DNA from: Alphaproteobacteria bacterium
GTDB taxonomy: Bacteria; Pseudomonadota; Alphaproteobacteria; SHVP01
Assembly: GCA_029936875.1 (NCBI GenBank)
Contig: JAPYRS010000005.1
Location: 1-45,472 of the forward strand
Length of the DNA: 45,472 nucleotides
Reading direction: 5' to 3'
Shown here: positions 8,736 to 17,368 of the stretch, one piece after another
Layout of the letters: each line of letters starts with the position of its first letter
Numbering within the stretch: the first letter of the stretch is position 1
Made by a program: the position numbers and the translations under genes
Notes under the pieces: generated by a model
Seen by the model: only the letters and a program-made list of their open reading frames with translations
Databases searched by the model: none
What the model was told of the DNA's origin: nothing

Positions 8736-9046
8736 AACATCCTCTTATCTAGCGGCAGATACCGTGCGACCCGCGCTGGCGCCGCGCGTATCCCCTGAGT
8801 GGGACATGTTCTTGATTGATGCCGGTTATATAGGGGGGTGATTTCACCCCTGCAAGCGCCTTCCGGCCTGTTTTTGTCCGACTGAGGCCCTGAAAACGCG
8901 GATTCGGAGATTAATCGATCACCAAAGGCGGTTCCATCGCATCCGCGGCATGAGAACTGGCCGCTGGTCGATGCGGCTTGTTATCAAGCGCCCGCTCCGA
9001 TTCTGGCCCCTCTCTGGCCCCGATCGCTCGCCTCAGCGTCGGCTAC
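8736..9046. other. Non-coding interval between grpE and dnaK
   Basis: A 311-base interval without a convincing gene. The dnaK-proximal third holds the sigma-32-like promoter and a roughly 85-base 5' leader. The rest carries a small 11 bp x 2 tandem duplication (9002-9023, TCTGGCCCC repeated). I see no terminator with a U-tract and no CIRCE element. Confidence 0.6.
8828..8856 (-). promoter_or_regulatory. Sigma-32 (RpoH)-like promoter of dnaK
   Basis: On the minus strand CTTGCA (8856-8851) is followed by a 14-base spacer and CCCCTATAT (8836-8828). This fits the alphaproteobacterial RpoH pattern CTTGAA-N13-15-CCCCATnT, with one mismatch in the -35. The spacer contains a perfect 7 bp dyad, GGGGTGA-AA-TCACCCC, which may be an operator or coincidence. 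Transcription would begin near 8820, leaving a leader of about 85 bases. Confidence 0.7.
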
Positions 9047-9775
9047 TTAGACCTTGGTATCGATATGTGGTGGGGGATCGTCTGATTCGCCAGTTTCGCC
9101 CGATTCATTCGGGGCCGCATTGCTCACTCGCTTTGAGACGCCGACCATGGCCGCCCTAAGCAGGCGATCTGAAATCACATAACCGGGCTGCACGACCTGA
9201 ATGATGGTTCCGGGTTCCTGGCTCGGATCTTCGACCTCAAACATCGCCTGATGAAAATTGTGATCGAACTTTTCGCCGATCGGCTCGATCCGCTTGATGC
9301 CGTGTCGCTCGATCATGGCGAGGAACTCGCGCTGCGTAAGTTCAACGCCTTCAATCAGGGTTTTGAGGGTCTCATTTTCTTCAAGCGCTTGGGGCGGCAC
9401 ACTTTCAAGGGCGCGGGCAAGATTGTCGCCGATCGAAAGGGTGTCGCGGGCAAAGTTTGTGACGCCGTATTTTGCCGCGTCAGTGACATCGCGGCGCGCC
9501 CGTTTGCGGACATTCTCGGATTCGGCCATGACGCGAAGCAAATTGTCCTTGAGGTCGGAAATCTGCTCCTCCGGCGTCAGTTCGACTTCTTGTTCTGGCT
9601 CAGGATCAGCGGCGGTCGTTTCATCCTCACCAGCGTCCGCCCCATTGTCATCGTTTGGGTCGGCGGTCTTTTCTGCGGAATTGTCGGAATCGCCCGGCGC
9701 ACCTGTTTCGCTCAGGTCGCTCGCGGTCGCTTCCTCTTCCGGTTGCTCGGCCTCAGGGTTCTTGCCTGACGTCAT
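9047..9775 (-). CDS. grpE: Nucleotide exchange factor GrpE
   Basis: Exchanges ADP for ATP on DnaK. The 242 residues begin with a long disordered acidic stretch (about 1-72, rich in Glu, Asp, Ala and Pro). The dimerising coiled coil follows (ELTPEEQISDLKDNLLRVMAE, ENVRKRARRD). Then comes the beta-wing domain with FDHNFHQAMFEVED, PGTIIQVVQPGYVISDRLLR and AMVGVSK, all standard GrpE text. A hydrophilic C-terminal tail of about 25 residues is longer than usual. It lies 52 bases after hrcA on the same strand, the common hrcA-grpE operon. Confidence 0.97.
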   Translation of the reverse strand: MTSGKNPEAEQPEEEATASDLSETGAPGDSDNSAEKTADPNDDNGADAGEDETTAADPEPEQEVELTPEEQISDLKDNLLRVMAESENVRKRARRDVTDAAKYGVTNFARDTLSIGDNLARALESVPPQALEENETLKTLIEGVELTQREFLAMIERHGIKRIEPIGEKFDHNFHQAMFEVEDPSQEPGTIIQVVQPGYVISDRLLRAAMVGVSKRVSNAAPNESGETGESDDPPPHIDTKV

Positions 9776-9827
9776 TTTTTATCCTTGTCGTGAACGCGTA
9801 TCGGTACGCTTGAAATTGGTGGAGCGG

Positions 9828-10862
9828 CTAGCCGATCATCCGCGCGAGAACTTTCGCGGTGTAGTCGACCATCGGAATGATGCGGGCATAATCGATCCGG
9901 CTTGGGCCGATGACACCGATCGCGCCGATGATGCGCTCTCGCGTATCAACATAGGGTGCAACGATTACGGAACAACCTGCGAGGCTGAAGGCATCGTCTT
10001 CGGCGCCAATATAGATTTGCACGCCGTCCGCATCACGGGTGAGGTCGAGCAGTTGCTTGAGGCCCTTTTTGGTTTCAAGAACGCTGAATAGCCCGCGAAT
10101 TCTTTCGAGGTCTTCGACCGCGTTCACATCCTCAAGAAGATTGGCGCGACCGCGAACAATCAGGGTCGAGCGATCTTCAGTGCCGGACCATGTTGCAAGC
10201 CCGGCTTCGATCACTTGCGAGGTCAGGCTGTCGAGTTCGGCGCGGTGGCGTTTTTCGTCGGCGGCGATTTCGTGATGCAGTTCCGACAGAGTCCGGTTCG
10301 CAATGCGCGCGTTGAGGTAGGTGTTTGCCTCGATCAGGGCAGCGGGCGTCCACCCGCTTTGGCCTTCAATCACCCGGTTTTCGACGCGGCCGTCATCGGT
10401 AACGATGATCACGAGCACGCGATCTTCGCTGAGGCCGACAAATTCGATCTGCCGCAGCCGGACATCTTCTTTCGGCGCGACAACAAGACCGGCACAGCGT
10501 GATAGGCCGGAAAGGCCCTCAATCGCTTCGGTCAGCATTTCTTCGACGGTCCGGCCCTGTCCTGCGCAATGGGCTTCGATCTGCTCACGCTCTTCATCAT
10601 TGATGTCGCCAATTTCGAGAAGACCATCGACAAAAAAGCGGAGGCCATTGGGCGTTGGTACACGGCCCGCCGACCTATGCGGTGAATATAAAAGGCCGCT
10701 GGTTTGAAGGTCAGCCATGACGCTGCGAATCGACGCCGGTGACAATTTCATGTCGAGCCGCTGCGACAGCAACTGCGAGCCGACCGGCGCGCCGGTCTCC
10801 ACGTAGGCTTCCACCAAAAGGCGGAAAACCTCGCGCGATCTATCGTTCAGCTTCTGGATCAT
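9828..10862 (-). CDS. hrcA: Heat-inducible transcription repressor HrcA
   Basis: A 344-residue repressor that classically binds the CIRCE operator and needs GroEL for activity. The N-terminal winged helix includes [40 protein letters not shown] and [11 protein letters not shown], then [18 protein letters not shown]. The GAF-like domain continues to [17 protein letters not shown]. It is first in a two-gene unit with grpE and is divergent from rph. No CIRCE sequence is visible in this window, so its targets (often groESL) lie elsewhere. Confidence 0.97.
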   Translation of the reverse strand: MIQKLNDRSREVFRLLVEAYVETGAPVGSQLLSQRLDMKLSPASIRSVMADLQTSGLLYSPHRSAGRVPTPNGLRFFVDGLLEIGDINDEEREQIEAHCAGQGRTVEEMLTEAIEGLSGLSRCAGLVVAPKEDVRLRQIEFVGLSEDRVLVIIVTDDGRVENRVIEGQSGWTPAALIEANTYLNARIANRTLSELHHEIAADEKRHRAELDSLTSQVIEAGLATWSGTEDRSTLIVRGRANLLEDVNAVEDLERIRGLFSVLETKKGLKQLLDLTRDADGVQIYIGAEDDAFSLAGCSVIVAPYVDTRERIIGAIGVIGPSRIDYARIIPMVDYTAKVLARMIG

Positions 10863-10914
10863 GGTGACAGGGTTTTATTGCGGCCCGGCTATTAAGCCAA
10901 GGACCATCTCAACC

Positions 10915-10943
10915 AATCTAGGTATGGCCCGGGACCTCGTCAA
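10915..10943 (-). promoter_or_regulatory. Sigma-70-like promoter of hrcA-grpE
   Basis: On the minus strand TTGACG (10943-10938) is separated by exactly 17 bases from TAGATT (10920-10915). It sits about 53 bases upstream of the hrcA ATG. The -35 matches 5 of 6 and the -10 matches 4 of 6 of the consensus. This suggests vegetative transcription of hrcA-grpE, in contrast to the heat-shock type promoter before dnaK. Confidence 0.45.
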
Positions 10944-11040
10944 CGCGGGCAAAGCCCCGAATTGTGCCGGAATCGGTGGACGAAAGCGTGCCCAAGCGGT
11001 AGAAACCCGTCTTTCCCACACTCCAAATAAAGTGATCCGC

Positions 11041-11871
11041 ATGGCCAAAGCACCGAAAAACAAGAAGGCTCTCCAAAAGAAATCTGCTGTCAAGAAGAAG
11101 ACTTCTGGCTTCAGCCGTCCGTCTGGGCGGAAAGTCGATCAACTGCGGAAGGTGACCCTGACGCCGGGCGCCAGCAAATATGCGGAAGGGTCATGCCTCG
11201 CCAAATTTGGTGGTACGCACGTCTTGTGCACGGCCTCGGTCGAAGACCGGGTGCCGCCGTTTCTGCGCAATACCGGCAAGGGTTGGGTGACAGCGGAATA
11301 CGGCATGCTGCCGCGCTCGACCCACACGCGGTCGAACAGGGAAGCCGCGCGCGGCAAACAAAGTGGCCGCACCCAGGAAATTCAGCGTCTGATCGGGCGT
11401 TCGCTACGCGCCGTGATCGATCTCGAAGCCTTAGGCGAACGGCAAATTCGGATCGATTGCGATGTGCTGCAGGCCGACGGCGGCACGCGCACGGCAGCGA
11501 TAACCGGTTCGTTTATCGCGCTTTATCAGGCGCTGCAGGGGTTGGTGAAATCGGGCGATTTGAAGTCGGTGCCGATGACCGATCAGGTCGCCGCCATTTC
11601 GTGCGGCATCTATAACGGCAAGGCGGTTCTCGATCTTGATTACGCTGAGGATTCAAATGCCCAAGCCGACGCCAATTTTGTTCTGACCGCCGCTGGCGAG
11701 ATTGTCGAAATTCAAGGCACCGCCGAACAACGCCCGTTCAGCGAGGCGCAGTTCAACGCGATGCTGAAGTTCGCCAAAGCCGGGGTTAAAGATCTCGCCA
11801 AGGCGCAACTGAAAGCCCTAAAAATCAGCGCGGGGAAAATAAGCGCGGGAAAAATCAAGAAAGCGCGTTAA
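11041..11871 (+). CDS. rph: RNase PH
   Basis: Phosphorolytic 3'-5' exoribonuclease that trims tRNA 3' ends. The conserved core starts at [15 protein letters not shown] and includes [39 protein letters not shown] (phosphate and RNA site) and [20 protein letters not shown]. The frame is open back to 10861, but ATG 11041 is preferred. It already gives a Lys-rich extension of about 25 residues before the core (276 aa against about 240 usual). The C-terminus is a 5-residue repeat (KISAG twice, then KIKKA). The stop overlaps the rdgB ATG by one base (TAATG), so the two are coupled. It is divergent from hrcA. Confidence 0.93.
   Translation: MAKAPKNKKALQKKSAVKKKTSGFSRPSGRKVDQLRKVTLTPGASKYAEGSCLAKFGGTHVLCTASVEDRVPPFLRNTGKGWVTAEYGMLPRSTHTRSNREAARGKQSGRTQEIQRLIGRSLRAVIDLEALGERQIRIDCDVLQADGGTRTAAITGSFIALYQALQGLVKSGDLKSVPMTDQVAAISCGIYNGKAVLDLDYAEDSNAQADANFVLTAAGEIVEIQGTAEQRPFSEAQFNAMLKFAKAGVKDLAKAQLKALKISAGKISAGKIKKAR
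11821..11865 (+). repeat. 15 bp x 3 tandem repeat in the rph 3' end
   Basis: Units begin AAAATCAGCG (11821), AAAATAAGCG (11836) and AAAATCAAGA (11851). The first two agree at 13 of 15 positions. They encode the C-terminal [15 protein letters not shown] tail, which lies beyond the conserved RNase PH fold. Confidence 0.7.
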
Positions 11872-12509
11872 TGGCGCGTACGTTTCGCGAAAAAAAGCTG
11901 GTTGTCGCCAGCCACAATCCGGGCAAGGTGCGAGAGATCGCCGAGCTGTTGTCTGGATTTGATTTCGAAGTCGTTTCCGCAAAAGACCTCGGCCTGCCGG
12001 AACCAGAAGAGACCGGGGCCACCTTCGATGCCAACGCCCGCCTGAAAGCCTTGGCGGCGACCGAGGCATCCGGCCTGCCGGCCCTTGCCGATGATTCAGG
12101 TCTGGTCGTGCCCGCCCTTGGCGGCGACCCCGGAATATATTCGGCGCGCTGGGCCGGGCCGGACAAAGATTTCGATGTCGCCATAGCCAAAGTGGAGGCC
12201 GCACTTCAGGCCCAAATTGGGCAGGCAAGGAGCACCGGCCCCGACCAGAGCGAGACCGATGACCGCAGCGCCTATTTTGTCGCGGTCCTCGCGATCTGCT
12301 GGCCCGATCAACATATCGAATCGGTTGAAGGCCGGGCTTATGGCAGACTGGTCTCGCCGCCCCGAGGTGATCACGGTTTTGGTTACGATCCGATATTTGT
12401 GCCCAACGGCCACGATCTGACATTTGGCGAAATGGAATCGAACGATAAACATGCCATCAGCCACCGTGCCCACGCCTTCCGGCAACTTGTCGAAAACTGC
12501 TTCAGCTGA
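11871..12509 (+). CDS. rdgB: XTP/dITP pyrophosphatase (house-cleaning NTPase)
   Basis: Hydrolyses non-canonical purine NTPs (dITP, XTP) to monophosphates, keeping deaminated bases out of DNA and RNA. The 212 residues contain the Ham1/RdgB signatures. These are [17 protein letters not shown] at the N-terminus, [34 protein letters not shown] with [20 protein letters not shown], and [13 protein letters not shown] at the C-terminus. It overlaps rph by one base and hemW by 59 bases, giving a tight rph-rdgB-hemW operon, the normal alphaproteobacterial order. Confidence 0.97.
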   Translation: MARTFREKKLVVASHNPGKVREIAELLSGFDFEVVSAKDLGLPEPEETGATFDANARLKALAATEASGLPALADDSGLVVPALGGDPGIYSARWAGPDKDFDVAIAKVEAALQAQIGQARSTGPDQSETDDRSAYFVAVLAICWPDQHIESVEGRAYGRLVSPPRGDHGFGYDPIFVPNGHDLTFGEMESNDKHAISHRAHAFRQLVENCFS

Positions 12510-13707
12510 TTCGCGCGGCGATCAAAGCGCGCGCGGATTTGGGCTTTACGTTCACTGGCCGTTCTGTGTTTCGAAATGCCCGTACTGTGATTTCAACAGT
12601 CATGTGCGGGACACCGTCGATGAAGATCGTTGGTGCGCGGCGCTGGTGGAATCCGTGCGCGATGCGGCGAGCGTTGAGACGGAAGCAAAAATACTTTCGA
12701 GTATTTTCTTCGGCGGCGGCACGCCGTCACTGATGGCGCCGGAAACAGTTGCGTCCATATTGAATGCGGCCGAACGGCATTTTGGTTTCGCGCCCGACAT
12801 TGAAATTACCCTCGAAGCCAATCCCAATTCGGTTGAGGCCGAAAAGTTTCAGGATTACCGCGAAGCCGGAATCAATCGGTTATCGCTTGGGGTGCAGGCG
12901 CTCAATGATGAAGCGCTCGCATTTTTGGGTCGCGCGCATTCGGCCAAAGAAGCGCTAAACGCAATCGAGACGGCGCAGAAAATTTTTGCGCGCTCGTCGT
13001 TTGATCTGATTTATGCCCGGCCCGGCCAAACATTGAATGCCTGGGGAAGCGAACTTGGAAAAGCGCTTAATCTCGCAAACGGCCGTCACCTGTCGCTTTA
13101 CCAGCTCACCATCGAGCGCGGCACGCGGTTCTTTGAAGCCGTGAACCGGGGCGACTTTCAGGTGGCCGACGAGGATCTCGGTGCCGATCTTTATGATCTC
13201 ACACAGAATATGTGCGCCGCCGCCGGGCTTCCGGCTTACGAAATATCGAACCACGCCGGTCCCGACGATGCGTCCCGTCACAACCTCACCTACTGGCGTT
13301 ACGGCGAATATGTCGGTGTTGGACCGGGCGCGCATGGTCGCCGCCGCGAAGCGGGCGAGGTGTTTGCAACGGCGGAAGTGCGCAGCCCGGAGCGGTGGCT
13401 CGCGCAAATCGAACAGGACGGCAACGGACTCGCGGAAAAAACGCGGGTCTCGCGTGCGGCGCAGATCGAAGAAATTCTGATGATGGGTCTTCGCTTAAGC
13501 GATGGCATTCGCGCCGCGGATTTTGTTGAACTGACGAATATGACGCTTGAGAATGCCTTCGCCGCCGAAACGATCGCGCATCTCACCGAACAAAACCTGC
13601 TTGCACTAGACGACGCGGGCATGCGGGCGACACCTTCCGGGCGTCTTGTTCTCAATTCGCTGATCGCCAGTGTGGCGGAGGCGATGACACCTAACGAGGC
13701 ACCGTGA
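12451..13707 (+). CDS. hemW: Radical SAM heme chaperone HemW (CPO-like)
   Basis: Binds heme and a [4Fe-4S] cluster and is thought to insert heme into respiratory enzymes; it is often mis-named oxygen-independent coproporphyrinogen oxidase. The radical-SAM cysteines are at 39, 43 and 46 in the 418-residue product ([13 protein letters not shown]). They match the HemW C-X3-C-X2-C motif. [32 protein letters not shown] and YEISNHAG follow. The open frame begins at TTG 12424, but the ATG at 12451 is more likely and gives about 30 residues before LYVHWPFC. It overlaps rdgB by 59 bases. Its stop TGA falls in the first unit of the 29 bp tandem repeat. Confidence 0.94.
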   Translation: MPSATVPTPSGNLSKTASADSRGDQSARGFGLYVHWPFCVSKCPYCDFNSHVRDTVDEDRWCAALVESVRDAASVETEAKILSSIFFGGGTPSLMAPETVASILNAAERHFGFAPDIEITLEANPNSVEAEKFQDYREAGINRLSLGVQALNDEALAFLGRAHSAKEALNAIETAQKIFARSSFDLIYARPGQTLNAWGSELGKALNLANGRHLSLYQLTIERGTRFFEAVNRGDFQVADEDLGADLYDLTQNMCAAAGLPAYEISNHAGPDDASRHNLTYWRYGEYVGVGPGAHGRRREAGEVFATAEVRSPERWLAQIEQDGNGLAEKTRVSRAAQIEEILMMGLRLSDGIRAADFVELTNMTLENAFAAETIAHLTEQNLLALDDAGMRATPSGRLVLNSLIASVAEAMTPNEAP

Positions 13708-13790
13708 ACCGTATGTTCACGAGATCATTAAGGTGAACCGTTAATTCACAAGATCACTAAAGTGAACCGCTAATTCACGAGATCATTGAA
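13704..13790. repeat. 29 bp x 3 tandem repeat between convergent hemW and lipoprotein genes
   Basis: Three contiguous 29-base units (13704, 13733, 13762) each begin GTGAACCG and contain TTCAC(G/A)AGATCA. Each has an internal inverted repeat (GTGAA ... TTCAC; in the first unit GTGAAC-CGTAT-GTTCAC). Unit 1 begins at the hemW stop (g-TGA). Unit 3 holds the last codons (QDFNDLVN, TAG) of the opposing lipoprotein gene. On the minus strand the stop region is thus repeated twice more downstream. The array could act as a weak bidirectional terminator; there is no U-run. It is not CRISPR because there are no spacers. Confidence 0.9.
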
Positions 13791-15287
13791 GTCCTGGGGC
13801 GCGCGACTGATCACCCGCATTTCCCGCTCGCGAATTTCAAGGATGGCGTAACCCCGTTCTGCGGTGCCGTCGGCGACAAACCGGAAGATGCCATCGACCC
13901 CGGCAAATCCACCTTGGTTCATCAGCATTGCCGCCGAATAATCGGGCTTGGCATCACCGCGGGCAAGCGCGGCGGCAAGTGCGGTCGCGTCATAGGCGAG
14001 GCTCGCAATGCGCGGCGGGGCAGAACCGAACAAGGTTTCATAGCGGGTTCGAAAACTTGCGCCGTTGGCCGGATCAGGCCCGGCAAACCAGCCGCCGACC
14101 AGCGCCGGTTCGCGGCCGATGGTTGCGTCATCCCACAACAGCGTGCCGAGAAACCGGACCTTGTTCGGATCGATATCGTAAAACGGCAATAGCAGCGCAA
14201 TTGCCCGAAGCCGGATGCCGCCTTCGGGAATAAGCACGGCATCAAATCCGGCCTCGCCCAACGTCTCCAACCCTTCCAGGCGGGCCAACGTGCGGCGGGA
14301 AATTTCGTCGTTGCGCTCTTCCAGCTGCGCCCGCGTCGCGCGCAGTTCACCGCGTCGGCGGTCGTAGGACGCAAGTGACTTTACCGGATCGAAGAAATCT
14401 TCTGCGCTCGTAACGTACCGTTCGAGTCGCACGACGGAACCACCGGCGTTGGCAACACTAATTTCCAGCGCGTTTTCGACGGCGCGTCCGTAAGGCGTCC
14501 CCGGGATCAACGCGGCAAAGCGACGAAGGCCTTGCGAGGTCGCAAAATGAACCACCCGCGCAATCTGCGCTTCGGGCATAAAGCCCATCAGGTAGACACC
14601 GTCTCCGGCAACGATGCGGTCGTTTGAAAAAGCGATGACGCTAACGCCGTGTTCCTTGGCGATCAGGGCGGTGGCCTCAACCGACCCGGAAAAAAGCGGC
14701 CCGAGCACAAGGTCTGCACCGTCCTGCAACGCGCTTTCCATGGCCAGCGCGGCGCCTTCCGGGGTGCCGCCGGTGTCTTTCGGGTAGAGCCGCAGCCGGT
14801 CCGTTCCAACATCGAACAATGCCATTTCGGCCGCGTTCAAAAGCGCGCGTCCAATTGGGGCGGCCCGTCCGCTTAGCGGCAAAAGAATGGCAATCACGAC
14901 TGGTGCCGGCTCCATCGCTTCGGGTGCGGTGAGTTTGGGCGCCTCTGGCGGCGCGGGTATCAGGAGCTGTTCGGCGAAAGCCTGGTCCGGCGGCGGTGCG
15001 GGCGTGGCGATCGGTTCGGGCGCCTCGGTGACAGCAACTTCACTCGGCGCGGCGGGATCGGCAATCGGCGCTGCCGATGCAGCACCATCTTCATCTTCAT
15101 TATCCGCTTCATCTTCATTATCCGCCGTCCCGTCACTCGCCGAATCTTCTTTGGCGGCCTGATTGGAATCGACCACTAGAAATGGCGAATTGCCCGTGCT
15201 TAGGTTCGGATCAACGCAGGCAGCAGTCATCAGCCCCAGAATGAAGAGCCATGACAAAGCGGAACGTCGCTTCAGATTCGAAATCAT
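13770..15287 (-). CDS. LpoA/YraM-like penicillin-binding protein activator lipoprotein
   Basis: A 505-residue lipoprotein. ATG 15287 starts a signal peptide with lipobox LMTAAC (Cys24); the frame is open further upstream but that text is not protein-like. After the signal comes an acidic low-complexity linker with the repeat ADNEDE and a Pro/Ala-rich stretch (EAPEPIATPAPPP). A type I periplasmic-binding fold follows from about residue 135 (VVIAILLPLSGRAAPIGRALL, DLVLGPLFSGSVEA, VSVIAFSNDRIVAGDGVYLMG). This is the LppC/YraM family. In gammaproteobacteria the orthologue activates PBP1A; in alphaproteobacteria the role is inferred. It is divergent from rsmI, the usual lpoA-rsmI-yraN neighbourhood. 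Confidence 0.88.
   Translation of the reverse strand: MISNLKRRSALSWLFILGLMTAACVDPNLSTGNSPFLVVDSNQAAKEDSASDGTADNEDEADNEDEDGAASAAPIADPAAPSEVAVTEAPEPIATPAPPPDQAFAEQLLIPAPPEAPKLTAPEAMEPAPVVIAILLPLSGRAAPIGRALLNAAEMALFDVGTDRLRLYPKDTGGTPEGAALAMESALQDGADLVLGPLFSGSVEATALIAKEHGVSVIAFSNDRIVAGDGVYLMGFMPEAQIARVVHFATSQGLRRFAALIPGTPYGRAVENALEISVANAGGSVVRLERYVTSAEDFFDPVKSLASYDRRRGELRATRAQLEERNDEISRRTLARLEGLETLGEAGFDAVLIPEGGIRLRAIALLLPFYDIDPNKVRFLGTLLWDDATIGREPALVGGWFAGPDPANGASFRTRYETLFGSAPPRIASLAYDATALAAALARGDAKPDYSAAMLMNQGGFAGVDGIFRFVADGTAERGYAILEIREREMRVISRAPQDFNDLVN
15090..15125. repeat. 18 bp x 2 perfect tandem repeat in the lipoprotein linker
   Basis: TTCATCTTCATTATCCGC occurs twice without a gap (15090-15107 and 15108-15125). 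On the minus strand it encodes a duplicated ADNEDE in the acidic linker after the lipidated cysteine. The perfect identity suggests a recent duplication. Confidence 0.9.
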
Positions 15288-16249
15288 TGGGATCGACTGT
15301 GGAATCGGGATCGGGTTCGGCACGGAAAAGATATGCGCGTGCCTCGCGTAATCGTCAGGTTCAGCATAGGGACGCGCCTCGGCCAAGTAAAACGTCGACC
15401 AGCGATGATCCGCTCGCGCCGGGGCTTTATGTAACGGGAACGCCAATTGGAAATCTCGGCGATCTTTCGTTCCGCGCATTGGAGGTGCTCGGCGGTGTCG
15501 ATGTGATTGCGGCGGAGGATACGCGGACGACCAAACGGCTGCTTGGCCGCTACGGTCTTTCCACGCGGTTGATTTCCTATCACGACCACAATGCCTCCAC
15601 GGTTCGGCCTCGGATCATTCAGCGCCTGAAAAAAGGCGAGACTGTGGCGCTGGTTTCGGACGCCGGCATGCCGTTGATTTCTGATCCGGGGTTCAAACTT
15701 GTTGCCGCCGTGAAAGAGCAAGGGATTCCAGTTCACAGCGTGCCGGGCCCGTCTGCGGTGATCGCGGCGCTTTCGGTGGCGGGGTTAGCCACCGATCGGT
15801 TCCTATTTTTGGGCTTCCTGCCAACCAAGGCGGCTGAGCGGCGGCGCGTTTTGGCGGAAGCCGGAAAGGTAAAGGCGACCTTGGTGATTTTCGAATCGGC
15901 AAAGCGTCTGCCGCAATCGCTTTCCCAGATGGCCGAGCTAATGGTGGGCCGCGAGGCCGCAATCTGCCGGGAGCTGACCAAAAAATTTGAAGAAGTCCGG
16001 CGCGGGACACTTGAAGAGCTGGCCGCACATTACGGCGACGCCGGATCGCCAAAAGGCGAAATCGTCATTGTTATTGAGCCAGGAGACGGCGCAGCCCGAG
16101 CGCTGAGCGCCGACGAACTCGACGACCGCATTCGGGAGGCGCTGCAGGATCTCAGCCCGAGCCGCGCAGCTGCGCGCGTGGCGTTAGAGACCGGCATTTC
16201 GAAACGCGAGGTCTACGCCCGCGTCATTGTTTTAGCAGAGCAAGCGTGA
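15251..16249 (+). CDS. rsmI: 16S rRNA (cytidine1402-2'-O)-methyltransferase
   Basis: Methylates the ribose of C1402 in 16S rRNA. The tetrapyrrole-methylase fold runs from GLYVTGTPIGNLGDLSFRA (about residue 58). It continues through AAEDTRTTKRLL, YHDHN, VALVSDAGMPLISDPG, VPGPSAVIAALSVAG and FLGFLP to CRELTKKFEEV and the C-terminal helices. The start is uncertain. ATG 15251 would overlap the divergent lipoprotein start by 37 bases and add about 57 non-conserved residues. GTG 15299, preceded by TTGGGA, is the only later in-frame start before the core. The stop overlaps the yraN GTG start. Confidence 0.9.
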   Translation: MTKRNVASDSKSLGSTVESGSGSARKRYARASRNRQVQHRDAPRPSKTSTSDDPLAPGLYVTGTPIGNLGDLSFRALEVLGGVDVIAAEDTRTTKRLLGRYGLSTRLISYHDHNASTVRPRIIQRLKKGETVALVSDAGMPLISDPGFKLVAAVKEQGIPVHSVPGPSAVIAALSVAGLATDRFLFLGFLPTKAAERRRVLAEAGKVKATLVIFESAKRLPQSLSQMAELMVGREAAICRELTKKFEEVRRGTLEELAAHYGDAGSPKGEIVIVIEPGDGAARALSADELDDRIREALQDLSPSRAAARVALETGISKREVYARVIVLAEQA

Positions 16250-16623
16250 CGCCGAAATTTGATCCGGCCAGACAACGCGCAGAGCGGACCGGCAGGCGCG
16301 CCGAATCGCTCGCCGTATTCCTGCTGCGGATCAAGGGCTACAGAATATTGGCGCGGCGCTACCGCGGTCCCGGCGGTGAAATCGATATTGTCGCGCAGCG
16401 CGGCAAAACTCTGGTTTTTGTTGAAGTGAAAGCGCGGGCAAGTCGCGCCGCCGCACCTGGGTCTCTTAGTGTCAGGCAGCGGGACCGGATCATCAATGCG
16501 GCGCAGGCGTTTATCGCCGGGCGGGCCGATCTTGCTCAATTGGGGCAACGGTTTGATCTGGTGATCGCGGTGCCGGGCCGCCTGCCGCATCATTTGAAAA
16601 ATGCATGGACCCAAACAACGTGA
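16246..16623 (+). CDS. yraN: UPF0102 protein YraN
   Basis: A 125-residue endonuclease-like protein of the UPF0102 family, always found near rsmI. It contains RTGRRAESLAVFLLRIKGYRIL and then GGEIDIVAQRGKTLVFVEVKAR. The latter has the PD-(D/E)xK-like residues (E, D, then ExK). No clear physiological role has been shown for the family. It starts with GTG, and its first bases overlap the rsmI stop (GTGA), so it is translationally coupled to rsmI. Confidence 0.93.
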   Translation: MTPKFDPARQRAERTGRRAESLAVFLLRIKGYRILARRYRGPGGEIDIVAQRGKTLVFVEVKARASRAAAPGSLSVRQRDRIINAAQAFIAGRADLAQLGQRFDLVIAVPGRLPHHLKNAWTQTT

Positions 16624-16733
16624 GCGGATTTCCATGCACCGCCGTGAACTCCCTTAAATCGTGTGTTAGGATTCGCGACGATCTTGCGGGCCGATACCGC
16701 CAAGTGATCGACACCAAATGAGGAAATGACGAC

Positions 16734-17336
16734 ATGACAGACGTCCGACGCAATCCCGTTGCCATTCTGATCGTCGTACTCGCCTTGTTTGGTCTGACAG
16801 GATGCGGGAGCGCGATTATCGGTGGCGCCGCGACGGTTGGTGTTGCGGTCGCGCAGGAACGAACGATCGGGTCAGCGGTCGACGACGCGGCAATCCGAAT
16901 TCAGATCAGGGACCGCCTGCTGGATGAGAGTGACTTTTTGTTTGGTGCCGTCGGTATTGAATCAATCGAGGGAAGAGTCTTGTTGTCGGGGAATGTTCCG
17001 ACCGCCGACGACCGCGTCGAAGTCGCGCGGATGGCATGGCAGGTTGCTGGTGTTCGTGAGGTCTACAACGAGATCGAAATCCACGAACGCGGCACCATTG
17101 GCGATTATCTCAAAGACCTCGCAATCTCCAGCCAGCTCCGCTTTAAGATGCTGGCCGATAAAGAAATCGTTTCGATCAACTTCACACTGGAGACGGTCAA
17201 CGGCGTCGTCTTTCTGATGGGCATCGCGCAAAGCCAGGAAGAACTTGACCGCGTCACCGGCCACGCCCGTACCATTTCCAATGCCGTACGGGTCGTGAGT
17301 TATGTCGTTCTCAAGGATGACCCGGAACGCAAGTAA
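16734..17336 (+). CDS. BON-domain lipoprotein (DolP/OsmY-like)
   Basis: A 200-residue lipoprotein with lipobox LTGC (Cys24) and two BON domains at about 50-118 (DAAIRIQIRDRLL ... VREVYNEIEI) and about 125-195 (DLAISSQLRFKML ... VRVVSYVVLKDD). This is the architecture of DolP (YraP), which in E. coli supports outer-membrane integrity and BAM function. In E. coli dolP also lies near lpoA-yraN, so the neighbourhood supports the call. A Shine-Dalgarno AGGAAATGACGAC precedes the ATG. It is separated from yraN by 110 bases and is followed closely by the SirB1-like gene. Confidence 0.88.
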   Translation: MTDVRRNPVAILIVVLALFGLTGCGSAIIGGAATVGVAVAQERTIGSAVDDAAIRIQIRDRLLDESDFLFGAVGIESIEGRVLLSGNVPTADDRVEVARMAWQVAGVREVYNEIEIHERGTIGDYLKDLAISSQLRFKMLADKEIVSINFTLETVNGVVFLMGIAQSQEELDRVTGHARTISNAVRVVSYVVLKDDPERK

Positions 17337-17368
17337 AAAGAACCGCGCCGGCCTGACCCGGCCGTACC

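Noticed and set aside
13704-13790. Three 29 bp repeats considered as a small CRISPR array
   Set aside because: The units are contiguous with no spacers, one overlaps a coding end, and no cas genes are near.
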